34,469 nt of DNA, taken from Acidobacteriota bacterium (GTDB lineage Bacteria > Acidobacteriota > UBA6911 > JACOSC01). The position numbers and the translations under genes are program-made. Position 1 is the first letter of the stretch; each line of letters starts with the position of its first letter. Location of the stretch: assembly GCA_016179055.1 (NCBI GenBank), contig JACOSC010000310.1, forward strand, positions 1 to 34,469, written 5' to 3'. A model generated the notes under the pieces. That model was given only the letters and a program-made list of their open reading frames with translations. It searched no databases and was not told the DNA's origin. Positions 24,227 through 32,658 of the stretch are shown here, piece after piece.

Positions 24227-25693
24227 TCACGCTTGTTCGCGATCCTTGAGCGGAATGGCCGTAATTCGCACGCAAGCATCGGAAGCGGCAGTCGCGGCAA
24301 CGGCGGGCGACAGAAAGCAACCTGGGATCCACACCACTTCCTCGACCAAAATTCCAGGCGAATCCTCTCGAACCGCCCCAGAGCCAACGGGCCGAGTCAA
24401 GAGGGGAAGGAAGTCCCGACGGGTCCGTGGAATTTTTTTGGCAATCAACACGTCCTTAAGTTTGCGATGACCCTGCTTAAGTCGGCAACAATCTCCCGGC
24501 CGTCGATTGCGTATCGTGAGGACCTCCCCCAAGGCATTGGCGTCAAACAAGGCCGTGCTCACGCCGCGTTGGGAGAGGAGCGTCTTCGCCAAATCGAAAT
24601 AATTACCGACTTCCGCCGTGATCCGATGGGCCACTTCGGGTATGACTAGCTCTCCCGGGACCGGCAGCCGGCAGGCAAAGGTTGGCGCCGGCAGGCGGGC
24701 CTTGTATCGCAAGATTAACCGATCGAACTCGCGTTGCGCGAAAAGACCATTCGGCAGGTCCACTTGTTTTCCGCTCCGGTGCCCGGTACAAAGGTTACGC
24801 AGCGCCTCCACATGGGCAAACGCAATGCGGCGCAAGTTCCCTTTAAGCGAAGCAATCGCCTGCCGCAGGATTCTGCGCTGCACGGCCAGCGGCCGCGCCA
24901 TTAATGAAATCACCGAAAGAGAAACGCCGTCCGCTTGCGGCTGCAGTAGGCGAGCGGCCTCGGCGCCGGCCGCTTCCGCCATCCAGGCTTCCTCTTCCTG
25001 CACCAATGATGCGACGCGTGCCAAGGCCAGGCGTATGTGCGGGTTGAATTCGCGCTCCAGGTAGGGAATCAGTTGCGTACGTATGCGGTTCCGGTCAAAG
25101 CAGAGATCTTGGTTGGACGAGTCTTCAACGTAGGCGATGGAGCGGGCGCGCAAGAATTCGACCACTTCTGATCGTTCACAATTGAGCAGCGGTCGTATCG
25201 CCGTCAGGCCATTCTCCATGTCCAGCACCGGCCGAATTCCGCAGAGGCCGGCTGCGCCGGCGCCACGCAGCAGTCGCAAGAGCACGGTCTCCGCCTGGTC
25301 GTTACGCGTATGGCCGAGCGCAATACGAGACGCTCCCAGCGTCGACGCCGCGTTTCGTAGGAAACGATAGCGTAGAATTCTACCAGCTTCTTCAAGACTG
25401 AGGGCGTTAGTCCGCGCGAACTCTTTCACGGCCGCGGTCCCTTCGTGATAAGGCAGAGAGAGGTCCGCGGATAAGGCGGCCACGAATTGGGCATCCCGGT
25501 CGGAATCTTGACCGCGCATTTGGTGGTTGAAATGCGCAACCGAAATAGCGAGCTGATACTCCGAACGCAAAGACAACAAAACATGCAAGAGCGCCACGGA
25601 GTCAGCGCCTCCGGAAACCGCCACAAGAATGGAATCCGCAACACGAACCATATGATAACGTCTAATGGTTTTACGAACGTTGGGAAGGAGCAT
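24227..25693 (-). CDS. tilS: tRNA(Ile)-lysidine synthase
   Basis: This 488-residue cytoplasmic ATP-pyrophosphatase attaches lysine to C34 of tRNA-Ile(CAU) so that it reads AUA. The PP-loop SGGADS is at 27-32, with the family motifs HFNHQMRG, LGHTRNDQAET, RPLLNCERSEV and YVEDSSNQD following in order. The middle and C-terminal domains (RRPGDCCRLKQGHRKLKDVLIAKKIP...) are complete, so this is the long form. The ATG at 25693 is used; an in-frame TTG at 25708 is an alternative, and neither has a clear Shine-Dalgarno. A CAU tRNA gene lies 35 bases upstream in the same direction. Confidence 0.95.
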   Translation of the reverse strand: MLLPNVRKTIRRYHMVRVADSILVAVSGGADSVALLHVLLSLRSEYQLAISVAHFNHQMRGQDSDRDAQFVAALSADLSLPYHEGTAAVKEFARTNALSLEEAGRILRYRFLRNAASTLGASRIALGHTRNDQAETVLLRLLRGAGAAGLCGIRPVLDMENGLTAIRPLLNCERSEVVEFLRARSIAYVEDSSNQDLCFDRNRIRTQLIPYLEREFNPHIRLALARVASLVQEEEAWMAEAAGAEAARLLQPQADGVSLSVISLMARPLAVQRRILRQAIASLKGNLRRIAFAHVEALRNLCTGHRSGKQVDLPNGLFAQREFDRLILRYKARLPAPTFACRLPVPGELVIPEVAHRITAEVGNYFDLAKTLLSQRGVSTALFDANALGEVLTIRNRRPGDCCRLKQGHRKLKDVLIAKKIPRTRRDFLPLLTRPVGSGAVREDSPGILVEEVVWIPGCFLSPAVAATAASDACVRITAIPLKDREQA

Positions 25694-25728
25694 ACAGGGA
25701 ACGGTCAAACGGGCGTGTGGTAATTAAA

Positions 25729-25802
25729 TGCCGGTGCGTGGACTCGAACCACGGACCTAAGGATTATGAGACCTTCGCTCTAACCACCTGAGCTACACCG
25801 GC
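25729..25802 (-). tRNA. tRNA with CAU anticodon (probably elongator tRNA-Met)
   Basis: The 74-nt cloverleaf has 7-bp acceptor GCCGGTG/CACCGGC, D-arm GCTC/GAGC, anticodon loop CTCATAA (anticodon CAT), T-arm CGTGG-TTCGAGT-CCACG, and discriminator A73. The anticodon stem closes with a T-T mismatch next to the loop. CCA is not encoded (TTT follows). CAU may be tRNA-Met or the TilS substrate tRNA-Ile2. Acceptor pairs G4-C69 and G5-C68 lack the C4-G69/C5-G68 signature of E. coli tRNA-Ile2, so Met is favoured, with perhaps 65% confidence in that identity. It probably shares a transcript with tilS. Confidence 0.93.
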
Positions 25803-25847
25803 CAACATTGGGAAAATGGAGATATATAGTATTTTACTCCGGGCAAA

Positions 25848-25876
25848 ATTATACCTTAAGGTGAATGGCAAATCAA
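25848..25876 (-). promoter_or_regulatory. Sigma-70-type promoter for tRNA-tilS
   Basis: On the minus strand TTGATT (25876-25871) and TATAAT (25853-25848) are separated by exactly 17 bases. The -10 ends about 46 bases before the tRNA 5' end, so a leader of about 40 nt is expected. It would drive the tRNA and probably tilS, only 35 bases further on. Confidence 0.7.
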
Positions 25877-25994
25877 TCGAGATTCATGACGTGCTAAAGT
25901 TCGATCATAAGAAACGCAAGGATGCCAAACTCCAGCCCCGCGGCGTCCTGAGTTTGGACATTTGCCGTAAGTGGTGTGTCGCGTACAATCCGAA

Positions 25995-26247
25995 GCTCCG
26001 AAGGAGCGGGCTATAATAGCCAGAGGCAAGCGAAGCGCAGCCCCTGGAAAGAAAGCGTCCCCGGCACGCCAGCCCTGAAAGGGCGCACTAATGGAGATCA
26101 ATTCCTAGGCCGCCGTCGTTGTCTTCCATAGGTATTCATCGAACAGATGGGTATCCCGCCCTTTCAGGGCTTATAACTTATACAATCTTACCTACCAGGG
26201 GCCGCGCTGCGCTTGCCCCTGGCTATTATAGTTCGCTCCTTCAGAGC
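25995..26247. repeat. Long inverted repeat with 53-bp arms
   Basis: Arms at 25995-26047 and 26195-26247 are inverted copies over 53 bases with about seven mismatches; the core reads GGCTATAATAGCCAG on the left. The interior carries a second inverted pair around CCCTGAAAGGG (26073) and CCCTTTCAGGG (26159). This is in the 600-base gap between the tRNA and the mtfA-like gene. Bases 26248-26406 contain a related, more diverged repeat (TGAGCCCCCGTGCGGGGC, then ATTATAGCTCGG). Peptides from these ORFs (PGAALRLPLA-like) match those of the 1-328 repeats, linking the families. No gene is supported here. Confidence 0.75.
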
Positions 26248-26406
26248 TACCGGAACCAGATTCGGGCTTTGGCGGGGCTCCCGCTCGAAGTGGTGTGAAT
26301 GAAAGGATCGATCGGAACTGTGGCCAATGTCCAAACTCCTGAGCCCCCGTGCGGGGCCGGCACGGCTACAGTACAAGAGCTTTATTATAGCTCGGTCTAC
26401 GGGCCG

Positions 26407-27276
26407 CTACTCTACAATGTCCTGATTGAAATACGAGGCCAGCAACCCGTAGAGTATCGGATCGTACTCTCTTAGGCGGTCCGGCACTTTAAAAAAACAT
26501 TCCACGGCCACTGCAAAACATTCCGGCAAGTTTTCTCCGGCGTACTCTCTCAGTAGAGATTCCCCGCGCCGTGCGCGCTCCATCTCATTACGGAATACCG
26601 TCAACCATCGCTTGCGCAAGCTCGCGCTTAAATTCTTGGGGATGCCATCCGTCTGCCAGGCCTCCATATCGAGAAGGTGCGCGAACTCATGCAGACCGAC
26701 ATGGTAGCTATCTTCTTGGCTAAAGCTATGACAAAGATCCGGGCTGGAGAAGATAACCGCCCCCTGCGGCGCCACCATCCCGCTAAGCTTTCGTTGCGCG
26801 ACGGGGCAGGTGACTTCGAAATCTTCGGAAAAACTCGTGGGATAAATGAGAATCTCCGGCACATTATCATACTCCCATTCGCGCCAGCCAAAAGTGAGCA
26901 TGACCGCGCTGGCCGCCACTAAGAGCCGCGTCAAGTCGGTAACCTCCACGCCAACGCCGGTGATGGTCTGTTCACTCAGAAAAATCTGCACGTCCCGTTC
27001 AAAAGACGTCCGTTCGTCCGGCGTCAGCGCCATGTAATAGGCGACGTGGCTTGCCAGCAAGCTTCGCCAGACCTCTGGAAATGGCGTCCCTACGACTCGC
27101 CGGCGTTTGATATAACGGCGCATCGTAAGATAGTAAAACACTCCGGCGAGAAAGACCGGCCACACATAATACGCCCTGTGCAGGGCCGCTTCCGAAATCA
27201 GCAAGCCGAGCAATATGAGAATTAAGACGGAGGCCGTCAAGGAAATCGCGAATTGTCGAGAATCCCATACGATCAT
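26407..27276 (-). CDS. MtfA-family zinc metallopeptidase (M90) with N-terminal membrane helices
   Basis: This 289-residue protein has two N-terminal hydrophobic segments (about 9-28 and 36-51) followed by a peptidase domain with the gluzincin motif HEFAH at 196-200 and the downstream ligand region PECFAVAVECFF. E. coli MtfA is a cytoplasmic aminopeptidase that binds the repressor Mlc and so influences sugar uptake; it has no membrane anchor, so this protein is the membrane-tethered variant seen in many phyla. The ATG at 27276 gives this form; the frame is open to 27336. It has no tight operon partner. Confidence 0.87.
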   Translation of the reverse strand: MIVWDSRQFAISLTASVLILILLGLLISEAALHRAYYVWPVFLAGVFYYLTMRRYIKRRRVVGTPFPEVWRSLLASHVAYYMALTPDERTSFERDVQIFLSEQTITGVGVEVTDLTRLLVAASAVMLTFGWREWEYDNVPEILIYPTSFSEDFEVTCPVAQRKLSGMVAPQGAVIFSSPDLCHSFSQEDSYHVGLHEFAHLLDMEAWQTDGIPKNLSASLRKRWLTVFRNEMERARRGESLLREYAGENLPECFAVAVECFFKVPDRLREYDPILYGLLASYFNQDIVE

Positions 27277-27420
27277 GGTCCGGCCTTTGGCACCGTGCGG
27301 TTGCCCGGCTTTGCCATAGGGCGACCTGCAAAACATTTTCTGGAAGTCGGGTTTCGTCCTTTACTCATGCAGGCGCTTGACGATTTTTGAAACCCCTCCG
27401 TCACGGTCTCTCCCTTCTCA

Positions 27421-27530
27421 CCACAGAGACACCGAGGTCACCGAGGAAATCGATAACGGAACAGAATATTTTTCGATGATCTTGTTCAAGTCCATTGCTT
27501 GACTTCTCGGTGGACTCCGTGCCTCTGTGG
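27421..27530. repeat. Inverted repeat between glpD and the mtfA-like gene
   Basis: CCACAGAGACACCGAGGTCA (27421-27440) and its continuation to 27446 pair with 27506-27530 over 25 bases with about four mismatches. It resembles the CTCTGTGTCTCTGTGG-type repeats scattered through many bacterial genomes. No gene lies in 27277-27542. Confidence 0.65.
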
Positions 27531-27542
27531 CGCCTAATTGGC

Positions 27543-29126
27543 TTATTCCGGCGGACGATGGCGGCGTGCGTAATCAGCATAATCACGAAGCTGCTGATCT
27601 CGCCGGGCCTCGCCCCACCCTAATTCCGTCGCCATGAGGTCCGCTACCGTTGGGGCGCAAACCATGCCTTGGCTGCGATCCTGTAATAGGATCCGTGTGC
27701 GACGGGCCAATACATCTTCGAGGGTCATGGCCGATTCGCGACGCACGGCATACACCACCTCGGCCTTGATGTAAGGCAAGGCGCTGATGAGCCGTTCGCA
27801 CAGGCCGGGATTTTCCTCGACCCAGTCCAAGATTATTGCCGCTTCCGCCCCATACACTTGGCGCAAGTGCGCGCCGATGTCTGGCGCCGGCGCGGCCAAG
27901 GCATCACCCGTATTATTCCAAGGATCCACCAGCACAATGGCCTGCGTACGACACGGGACGCGTACGGATAATCGTCGCGCCACGCGATCGACAATATCGG
28001 CGGCCATACTGCGGTAGGTGGTCAGCTTTCCTCCGGCGATCGTCAACAATCCGGATTCGCTTTCAAATACTCTGTGCCGGCGCGAAACGTCGGCAGTCGA
28101 CCGAGAGTTTTTGCCGATCAAAGGACGAAGACCCGCATAGGTACTGATCAAATCCTTACGGGCCAGCCCCACGGAGAAGGCGTCGTTGACCGCATCTATC
28201 ACGTAATCGACGTCCTGTGCCGCGGCCTGTGGTTGATCCAAAGGGCCTTGGTAAGGCGTATCCGTAGTGCCAATCACGGTGACGCCCAGCCAAGGAATCA
28301 CGAACAGCAACCGGCGGTCATGCGCCGAAGGAATGACGATGGCAGTTTCTACAGGCAGCTTTTCCTGCGGAATTGTTATGTGTATGCCCATGGCCGGGTA
28401 GACGAGCGCCGGACTGTCTTTACGATCCATGTGGCGCACGGCGTCGATCCAAACGCCGCCGGCATTCACCACGGCGCGGGCCTTAATCTCAAACTTACGG
28501 TCATGAATCAGATCATGAACCATGGCGCCGCACACCTGCGAACCGAATTTCAATAAATGAATGACTTGGACATAGTTGCTCAACACAGCCCCATGCCGTT
28601 CCGCCGAGCGGGCCACCGTCAAGGTTAAACGCGCATCATCAGTAATCGCATCGTAGTACAGCAAGCCTGCGGTTACCTTGTCCGCATTCATGCACGGCGC
28701 CAAGCGAAGAACTTCGGCGCGGCCGACGCGCCGGTGCCGCTCGGCCGGCTTAGCTACGCCGGCCAGCCGGTCATAGGCGATCAAACCGGCGGAAAAGAGC
28801 AGCGACTTAAACTGGTAACGAAAGAGCGGCATTAAAAACTGCAGTGGTTCCACCAAGCCGGGGGCCAGTTGGCGTAACAAATTGCGCTCGCGGCAGGACT
28901 CTCGGGTGACCGCTATGTCCAACTGCTGCAAATAGCGCAACCCACCATGGATTAGTTTGGATGATTTGCTGCTGGTGCCGCCGGCAAAGTCCGACTTATC
29001 CGCCAGAGCGACTTGCATCCCGCGCGCGGCCGCGTCTTGGGCGATCCCCATCCCGGTAATTCCACCGCCGATGACCAGCAAGTCAAACGTCCTATTCGCC
29101 AATTGATCGAGAACTTGTGCACGCAT
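27543..29126 (-). CDS. glpD: Glycerol-3-phosphate dehydrogenase (FAD, aerobic type)
   Basis: This 527-residue membrane-associated flavoprotein oxidises sn-glycerol-3-phosphate to DHAP, passing electrons to quinone. The FAD-binding motif LLVIGGGITGMGIAQDAAARG (about 16-36) is followed by SSKSSKLIHGGLRYL and TDTPYQG, both GlpD signatures, and the C-terminal alpha-helical domain (LISALPYIKAEVVYAVRRESAMTLEDVLARRTRI) is complete. The ATG at 29126 places the FAD motif at the usual distance; two in-frame ATGs upstream (29171, 29219) are less likely, and none has a clear Shine-Dalgarno. The next gene upstream on this strand (29742) makes use of DHAP. Confidence 0.95.
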   Translation of the reverse strand: MRAQVLDQLANRTFDLLVIGGGITGMGIAQDAAARGMQVALADKSDFAGGTSSKSSKLIHGGLRYLQQLDIAVTRESCRERNLLRQLAPGLVEPLQFLMPLFRYQFKSLLFSAGLIAYDRLAGVAKPAERHRRVGRAEVLRLAPCMNADKVTAGLLYYDAITDDARLTLTVARSAERHGAVLSNYVQVIHLLKFGSQVCGAMVHDLIHDRKFEIKARAVVNAGGVWIDAVRHMDRKDSPALVYPAMGIHITIPQEKLPVETAIVIPSAHDRRLLFVIPWLGVTVIGTTDTPYQGPLDQPQAAAQDVDYVIDAVNDAFSVGLARKDLISTYAGLRPLIGKNSRSTADVSRRHRVFESESGLLTIAGGKLTTYRSMAADIVDRVARRLSVRVPCRTQAIVLVDPWNNTGDALAAPAPDIGAHLRQVYGAEAAIILDWVEENPGLCERLISALPYIKAEVVYAVRRESAMTLEDVLARRTRILLQDRSQGMVCAPTVADLMATELGWGEARRDQQLRDYADYARRHRPPE

Positions 29127-29198
29127 AAAATAACCAAGACCAGAAGGTTTTATAGCAACAGCTCGCGACATAAAAAGGGTATGACCCCAGCACGATGT

Positions 29199-29668
29199 AA
29201 GCCCCGGTAGGGGCGTCACGTTTATAGCTCGAAGTCTACGTGTTTAAAAGCTAGCTCCGTAGGAGCGGCATGTAAATTCTGGGCGCCGATCACATGCCGC
29301 TCCTTAGAAACTTCCCCAGTTTCATCTTTATTCTGCGTGTCGTTAAAGCTCGCCTACAATCGTGATTGGCCGGTAATACTTGTTCTTTGAAATGTCCAAT
29401 CTCCAGAGCGCCCCAGCAGGGGCGCCGAGTGGTCATCGACTCATCGGAGTCTGCATCCTCATCTCATCTTCAGCGCTATGGCCTCTGGTAGGCCAACCCC
29501 CTCTCAGCGCCCCTGCCGGGGCGCTCGTGGTGGATGAGGCCATGAGTCCTGGGGCAGCGCTGCGCTTGCCCCAGGCTAATCTCCTTGCGCCCCTGCCGGG
29601 GCTAATCGTTTCATAGATCCGGCAGTGCCTTACCACCATTACGAGTACATTGTACGAAAATCACACCC
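29199..29668. repeat. Interspersed repeat block, copy B
   Basis: In the 615-base gap upstream of glpD. Bases 29302-29345 match 221-266, and 29453-29602 match 1-151 in the same orientation. 29640-29668 also resembles about 300-320. GC palindromes of the type GCGCCCCNGCNGGGGCGC are at 29407-29424, 29507-29524 and about 29587-29602. A TATAAA with TGC before it (minus strand, about 29152) could be the glpD -10 box. No gene is proposed. Confidence 0.78.
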
Positions 29669-29741
29669 CATAAAAAGCAGGTTAACGCGCCGCCCGTGGC
29701 AGCAAGTGAGGTGACGAGTAGGGAGGACAAGGTCGCCTCCG

Positions 29742-31385
29742 TCATAGCAACAGCTTGTGTGGGTTCATGATGCCCTGCGGATCGAGCGTTTGTTTCACGG
29801 CACGCATGGCTTGCATGGCCAGCGGTCCATGCTCCTGCTCGAGCCAAGGCGCGTGGTCCGCGCCGATACCGTGATGATGGCTCAAGACCCCGTGGTTAGC
29901 CATGATGCAATCGGTAGCCGCTTGCTTGATCTGCCGCCACTGCTCCAGCTCGGCGCCGGCGCATTGCCGGCAGGCGAACGTGAAGTACAAGGACGCGCCG
30001 GTGGAATAAACATGCGAAATGTGCGCCATCACCAAAGCTTTCCGGCCCGCCGCGCCAATCACTTGCGTGAGCGTATCGGTTAGGGCGTGATACAGCGGCA
30101 GAACGTTTCGCCAAGTGGTGGCCGTTTCAAGCGTATCCACGAGAACGCGTCGATCCAGCAAATCATCCCGCAGGTACGGCAATTCAAAACGGCTCTTCAA
30201 CCATTTTCGACCGGGTCCGCGGCCCAGATCAAAACCGTCATAGCGCCGCGCAATGGCCAAAGCCGACCGGCATTGATGGGCGACCTCTTTTTCATGGCCC
30301 TCCAAGCCCAGTAGCATCAGGCATCCCCACCCATAGCCTTTTCTCTGCAAGTAGCGCCAACCCAAATCCTGCTTCAACGATTCTGCGAAGGACGTCGGTT
30401 TTCCCTTGAGCGCCATGCTGAGCTTGGTTTCCTCCATGTCGGAAAGCCTAAGCACGGCCGGATGAATCTGGGCGGCGGCGATGGCGCGCACGGCCGCCAA
30501 CCCGTCATACAGAGTCTTGAACAGGAGTCCGCGGTAATTCTGCGTAGCCGGAATCCGGTAAACTTTAAGCTGTGCCTCCGTGATAATCCCGAATATGCCT
30601 TCCGAGCCGATCAGCCATTGATTCATGCTGGGGCCGTTGGCGGCGGCCGGGGCCGCTTTCGTCGTGATGGATCCCACCGGGGTTACCATACTCAACCCCA
30701 AAACCATATCCTCAATTTTGCCGTACTTGGTTGAGGCTTGTCCGGCGGACCGTGTGGCGATCCAACCGCCCAACGTGGAGAACTCGAAAGATTGCGGGAA
30801 GTGCTGAAGCGTGTACCCCTTTTCACGCAGCGCGGCTTCCAGCGCCGGGCCGGAAAGCCCTGCCTGCATGATCGCAACGTCGGACTTTTCGTCGACATCA
30901 ATAACGCGATTCAAGTTGGCCAGATCAAGCGTGATCGCGCCGGCGGCGGCGTTGCCGCGTAGAGCTTCCACGCCTCCCACCACGCTGGTCCCGCCGCCAA
31001 ACGGAACCACAGAAACATGATTTTCCGTCGCCAGACGCAAAGCGGTTTCAATATCGGTTGGACTCCGTGGGAATAGGACCAGGTCCGGAGCGCGGTCAAT
31101 TTGACCTTGCCGCAGACGTAGCAGATCCGTATAGCTTCTTCCCAGCGAGTGCTTCAGACGCACCAGCCTATCCGTCGAGATCTGTGCAGCGCCCAGTAAC
31201 GACTCGAACTTTGAGGGCAGGTCATCGGGCGTGGCCGGCTCCGGCAGCCGTATCTGATCAAGCGGAATGGGCGGCGTTTTTTCCGTGCCTACCGGACCGA
31301 TACACTCTTCCAGCAAATTCAGCAGCTCCGTTCGCCCTTCCAGCGCGAAGGTGATATCCTCGGCGCCCCATCCCCACCATTTCAT
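29742..31385 (-). CDS. FAD-binding oxidoreductase, alkyl-DHAP synthase-like
   Basis: This 547-residue flavoprotein of the VAO/PCMH family is closest in look to alkyldihydroxyacetonephosphate synthase, which swaps the acyl of acyl-DHAP for a fatty alcohol to form the ether bond of plasmalogen-type lipids. It starts MKWWGWG, as AGPS proteins do. The FAD motif PFGGGTSVVGG is at 128-138, with STKYGKIEDMVLGL and SEGIFGIITEAQL, and the catalytic HHHGIG is near residue 503, before the usual NPHKLL-type end. The ATG at 31385 has AAGGAGGGA upstream. D-lactate or glycolate oxidases are related, but the MKWWGWG start and HHH motif favour AGPS. It lies upstream of glpD, which makes its DHAP backbone. Confidence 0.83.
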   Translation of the reverse strand: MKWWGWGAEDITFALEGRTELLNLLEECIGPVGTEKTPPIPLDQIRLPEPATPDDLPSKFESLLGAAQISTDRLVRLKHSLGRSYTDLLRLRQGQIDRAPDLVLFPRSPTDIETALRLATENHVSVVPFGGGTSVVGGVEALRGNAAAGAITLDLANLNRVIDVDEKSDVAIMQAGLSGPALEAALREKGYTLQHFPQSFEFSTLGGWIATRSAGQASTKYGKIEDMVLGLSMVTPVGSITTKAAPAAANGPSMNQWLIGSEGIFGIITEAQLKVYRIPATQNYRGLLFKTLYDGLAAVRAIAAAQIHPAVLRLSDMEETKLSMALKGKPTSFAESLKQDLGWRYLQRKGYGWGCLMLLGLEGHEKEVAHQCRSALAIARRYDGFDLGRGPGRKWLKSRFELPYLRDDLLDRRVLVDTLETATTWRNVLPLYHALTDTLTQVIGAAGRKALVMAHISHVYSTGASLYFTFACRQCAGAELEQWRQIKQAATDCIMANHGVLSHHHGIGADHAPWLEQEHGPLAMQAMRAVKQTLDPQGIMNPHKLLL

Positions 31386-31614
31386 ACGACGTCCCTCCTT
31401 CTTTTGGTCACGCATCCAACTGGGAGCTTACGCGATATTGAGACTATTTCCTTCCCCACGTTTGCGTGCCCCTGTTTTTCTCCAGGACCTTTATGCCAAG
31501 CCCGCTGGTTATTCTGAGTTGCCGGCATCTTTTCGCAATGCTCACGACCACAAATTAATCGATGAGGAATATACAATCAGATGGTGACCTATGCGTCAAC
31601 CAATATCTGTAATG
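31386..31614. other. Intergenic region after the R-M pair
   Basis: This stretch lies between the AGPS-like gene start and the attC-like hairpin. Apart from the AAGGAGGGA Shine-Dalgarno of the AGPS-like gene I see no promoter with good spacing, no repeat and no convincing ORF. Confidence 0.45.
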
Positions 31615-31678
31615 ACCAGGCTCACCATCGGCAATGGAGGGCAGCGGAATTGCCGTCCGGTGAAGCGACTGGTTAGGC
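31615..31678 (-). other. attC-like folded recombination site
   Basis: On the minus strand, immediately after the restriction gene stop: GCCTAAC (31678-31672) fits the R'' consensus RYYYAAC. The following arms pair in nested order: ACCAG with CTGGT (31673-31669 / 31619-31615), GCTTCACC with GGTGAGC (31666-31659 / 31626-31620, one extrahelical T), and CGGCAAT with ATTGCCG (31655-31649 / 31635-31629), with a 13-base apical loop. One extra unpaired base per arm is a hallmark of attC. The distal R' box (expected GTTRRRY) is not conserved, so this is degenerate or lies at a secondary site. Confidence 0.5.
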
Positions 31679-31700
31679 ATCGTGTTTTCTTTCTTTTCTC

Positions 31701-32654
31701 TCAAAGCGTGCAAAGCCACTGTGAAACAGAAGTAACTTGATCTTCGTCAGTAAGGTTTGCGGCGTTCTCCAAGCTGCCCCGCCTGAGCATTTCCCAGATC
31801 TCCGTGGCCATCTTGGTTTCAATGGCCGCTCCAATGAAGAAAGTGTGCGGTTTGAGTTTCCGCTTTGAAAATGCCTCGTGAATCCGATTGAGCGCTGTCC
31901 GAGCGGTTTTCCAATGCTCATCCGCTCCCGCCGGGTCAATGCCGCCTTTCAATTCGCCAAGAGCGATATAGGCTGAAGGCGTTTCGATGACTTCACGCGT
32001 CAGGTCTTCGGCAGAACAGTTGAATAGCGTCAAATCCACATTGTTTCGGAACAACGGAACAGTGACGTTATAGAGGAGTGTTCGTGGTCCTTTTCCCGTG
32101 TTCCAACAGAGGCCATGTAGCGATAATTCCACGTCGGCATCATCCTCCGGCAGTTCAGCCCAAGTTTTCGTGTCACTGTGAAGCCACTGGCACTGGTATC
32201 CGGCAAGTTTCAGGTAGGCGATGATAGCTCGCGTGAGCTTCTTCTGCGCCATGAAGCCACCGACGTTCCGCATCGAACCGCCAAGCGTATCACCGCGCGT
32301 CAGCAAAAATCGGAAGACAAGCTCCTCGACGAAGTTGACACTTGCGGGTTCGAGGAAGTTCTTGATGAGACCGTCAACGGCCTCGCGCTTGTCCGAGTCC
32401 AGCAGGTGGTTGGTCGCCTTGTCTGACACTCCAGCTGCCGTTAGCAGGGCAGGTTGAATATCTGGAATATTGAGCAAGTCTCTGGGTGACCGAGCGTTGC
32501 TTGCCGCTGTTTTCAATGCGCGAGCCTGCGCGACAAACGGTGTTGCACGCCTATTCTTTTCCAACGCAAGAGCGACAAAACCCGCGCGGACAGCCTCATA
32601 GGTTGTCTCAAGGCTTTTCCTAGATTTGAGGTGTTGCAGATACGGTTTCGACAC
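31701..32654 (-). CDS. Type II restriction endonuclease, AvaI/BsoBI-like
   Basis: This 317-residue protein is close in length to AvaI and BsoBI (about 315-323), which cut C^YCGRG. The putative PD-(D/E)xK site is D207 (NNVD), E234 and K236 (GELKGG), with H247 (ADEHW) 11 residues after the Lys, the same Lys-His spacing as K242/H253 of Bso[19 protein letters not shown] is another family-like stretch. The start is GTG at 32654, five bases after the methyltransferase stop, with AAGGGA about nine bases upstream (within the end of the methyltransferase gene); an in-frame ATG at 32678 would overlap that gene. The specificity is inferred from similarity recalled, not tested. Confidence 0.8.
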   Translation of the reverse strand: MSKPYLQHLKSRKSLETTYEAVRAGFVALALEKNRRATPFVAQARALKTAASNARSPRDLLNIPDIQPALLTAAGVSDKATNHLLDSDKREAVDGLIKNFLEPASVNFVEELVFRFLLTRGDTLGGSMRNVGGFMAQKKLTRAIIAYLKLAGYQCQWLHSDTKTWAELPEDDADVELSLHGLCWNTGKGPRTLLYNVTVPLFRNNVDLTLFNCSAEDLTREVIETPSAYIALGELKGGIDPAGADEHWKTARTALNRIHEAFSKRKLKPHTFFIGAAIETKMATEIWEMLRRGSLENAANLTDEDQVTSVSQWLCTL

Positions 32655-32658
32655 TTTG

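Noticed and set aside
25729..25802. Calling the tRNA tRNA-Ile2 because tilS is next to it
   Set aside because: Context alone is not enough; acceptor pairs G4-C69 and G5-C68 differ from the E. coli tRNA-Ile2 signature, so Met is favoured and the identity is left open.
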